A stretch of DNA of 32,016 nucleotides, taken from Clostridiaceae bacterium. Lineage in GTDB: Bacteria; Bacillota; Clostridia; Oscillospirales; Acutalibacteraceae. Positions 31,769 through 32,016 of the stretch are shown piece after piece. The notes beneath the pieces are model-generated. The model did not search any database and had not been told where the DNA came from. It saw only the letters and a list, made by a program, of their open reading frames with translations. The translations under genes and the position numbers were made by a program. The stretch is taken from the NCBI GenBank assembly GCA_021769555.1, contig JAETSR010000007.1:1-32016 (forward strand), in the 5' to 3' direction. Every line of letters begins with the position of its first letter. Within the stretch, counting starts at the first letter, position 1.

Positions 31769-32016
31769 ACTTTCCCGAAAGCAAATCAAGCACCGCTTTC
31801 ACGGATTTTTCCGGCAGCTCCAGCATATGGGGCGCGGACGTGGCCAGGGTGTCCAGGTAGTGGCTGTCCGAGTCCCGGACTATCCCCATATTATTAAGCT
31901 CCGGGTACATCCCCTTCACCTCATCCAAGTCCGCCTCCCTTGTGACCTCGGCAAAGGTGTACCCCCCCTCGGGAGGTATGCTCCCAAGGGCCGCGGTAAT
32001 GCTGTAGGAGTCCCTG
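31767..32016 (-). CDS. PHP-domain phosphoesterase, C-terminal part
   Basis: About 82 residues of a protein whose 5' end lies outside the window. The stretch IVRDSDSHYLDTL matches the late metal-binding SDAHYL-type motif of PHP-domain (TrpH-like) phosphoesterases. It ends in a helical tail (EKSVKAVLDLLSGK) and a TGA at 31767-31769. In other Clostridia, as I recall, a PHP gene often precedes the NAD-linked hydrogenase genes, so it may be part of the same locus. The substrate is unknown. Confidence 0.7.
   Translation of the reverse strand, partial: RDSYSITAALGSIPPEGGYTFAEVTREADLDEVKGMYPELNNMGIVRDSDSHYLDTLATSAPHMLELPEKSVKAVLDLLSGK

Overview
The window reads as a chromosomal segment of a GC-rich, strictly anaerobic, monoderm Bacillota, most likely a gut-type Clostridia (Oscillospirales-like). 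The evidence is a multi-subunit NAD-linked [FeFe] hydrogenase operon, a five-helix lipoteichoic-acid-synthase-type transferase, a clostridial gene order (ddl-murI-DUF1934-argS), GGAGG ribosome binding sites, and the absence of outer-membrane genes. No tRNA, rRNA, CRISPR array, transposase or phage gene was seen. Both ends cut through genes.

Layout. 1-2320 (minus): most of a SERCA-like Ca2+ P-type ATPase. 2450-2989 (plus): PAP2 phosphatase. 3044-7093 (minus): RND efflux pump with a coiled-coil insertion of about 315 residues, apparently driven by a MerR-type promoter with a 19-bp spacer. 7258-8654 (plus): hisH-hisF. 8667-9560 (minus): membrane-anchored VanY-like protein whose zinc site is destroyed. 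9764-11353 (plus): FapA/DUF342 protein. 11543-14249 (plus): tldD-tldE protease pair. 14390-15847 (minus): formate/nitrite channel and a GDPD phosphodiesterase. 15908-16261 (minus): AdhR-like MerR regulator with its own operator. 16387-17262 (plus): DUF1848. 17305-18033 (plus): PilZ protein. 18101-18562 (plus): small membrane protein whose end overlaps the LtaS-like gene at 18538-20439 (minus). 20484-20750 (minus): 88-residue conserved protein. 20893-21987 (plus): Gfo/Idh/MocA oxidoreductase. 22128-26171 (minus): ddl-murI-DUF1934-argS operon. 26411-31602 (minus): hydrogenase operon hydC-orf40-hydE-hydD-hydB-hydA. 31767-32016 (minus): 3' end of a PHP-domain gene.

How the genes fit together. The hydrogenase operon is an electron-transfer machine: HydC, HydB and HydD carry electrons between NAD(H), FMN and Fe-S clusters, and HydA makes or uses H2. 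The HATPase-fold HydE and a 40-residue ORF are accessory members of unknown role. A cell-envelope theme runs through ddl, murI, the LtaS-like enzyme, PAP2, GDPD and the VanY-like pseudoenzyme. Nearly every transcription unit has a recognisable promoter with a 17-bp spacer. Five of these use TTGCAA as the -35 box, and two further promoters have 19-bp spacers filled by dyads, as MerR regulators require. A compound palindromic repeat occurs three times between genes.

The observations most worth a second look are the VanY-like pseudoenzyme, the 40-codon ORF in the hydrogenase operon, the ATCGAT cluster upstream of that operon, the RND coiled-coil insertion and its MerR-type promoter, and the compound repeat family.
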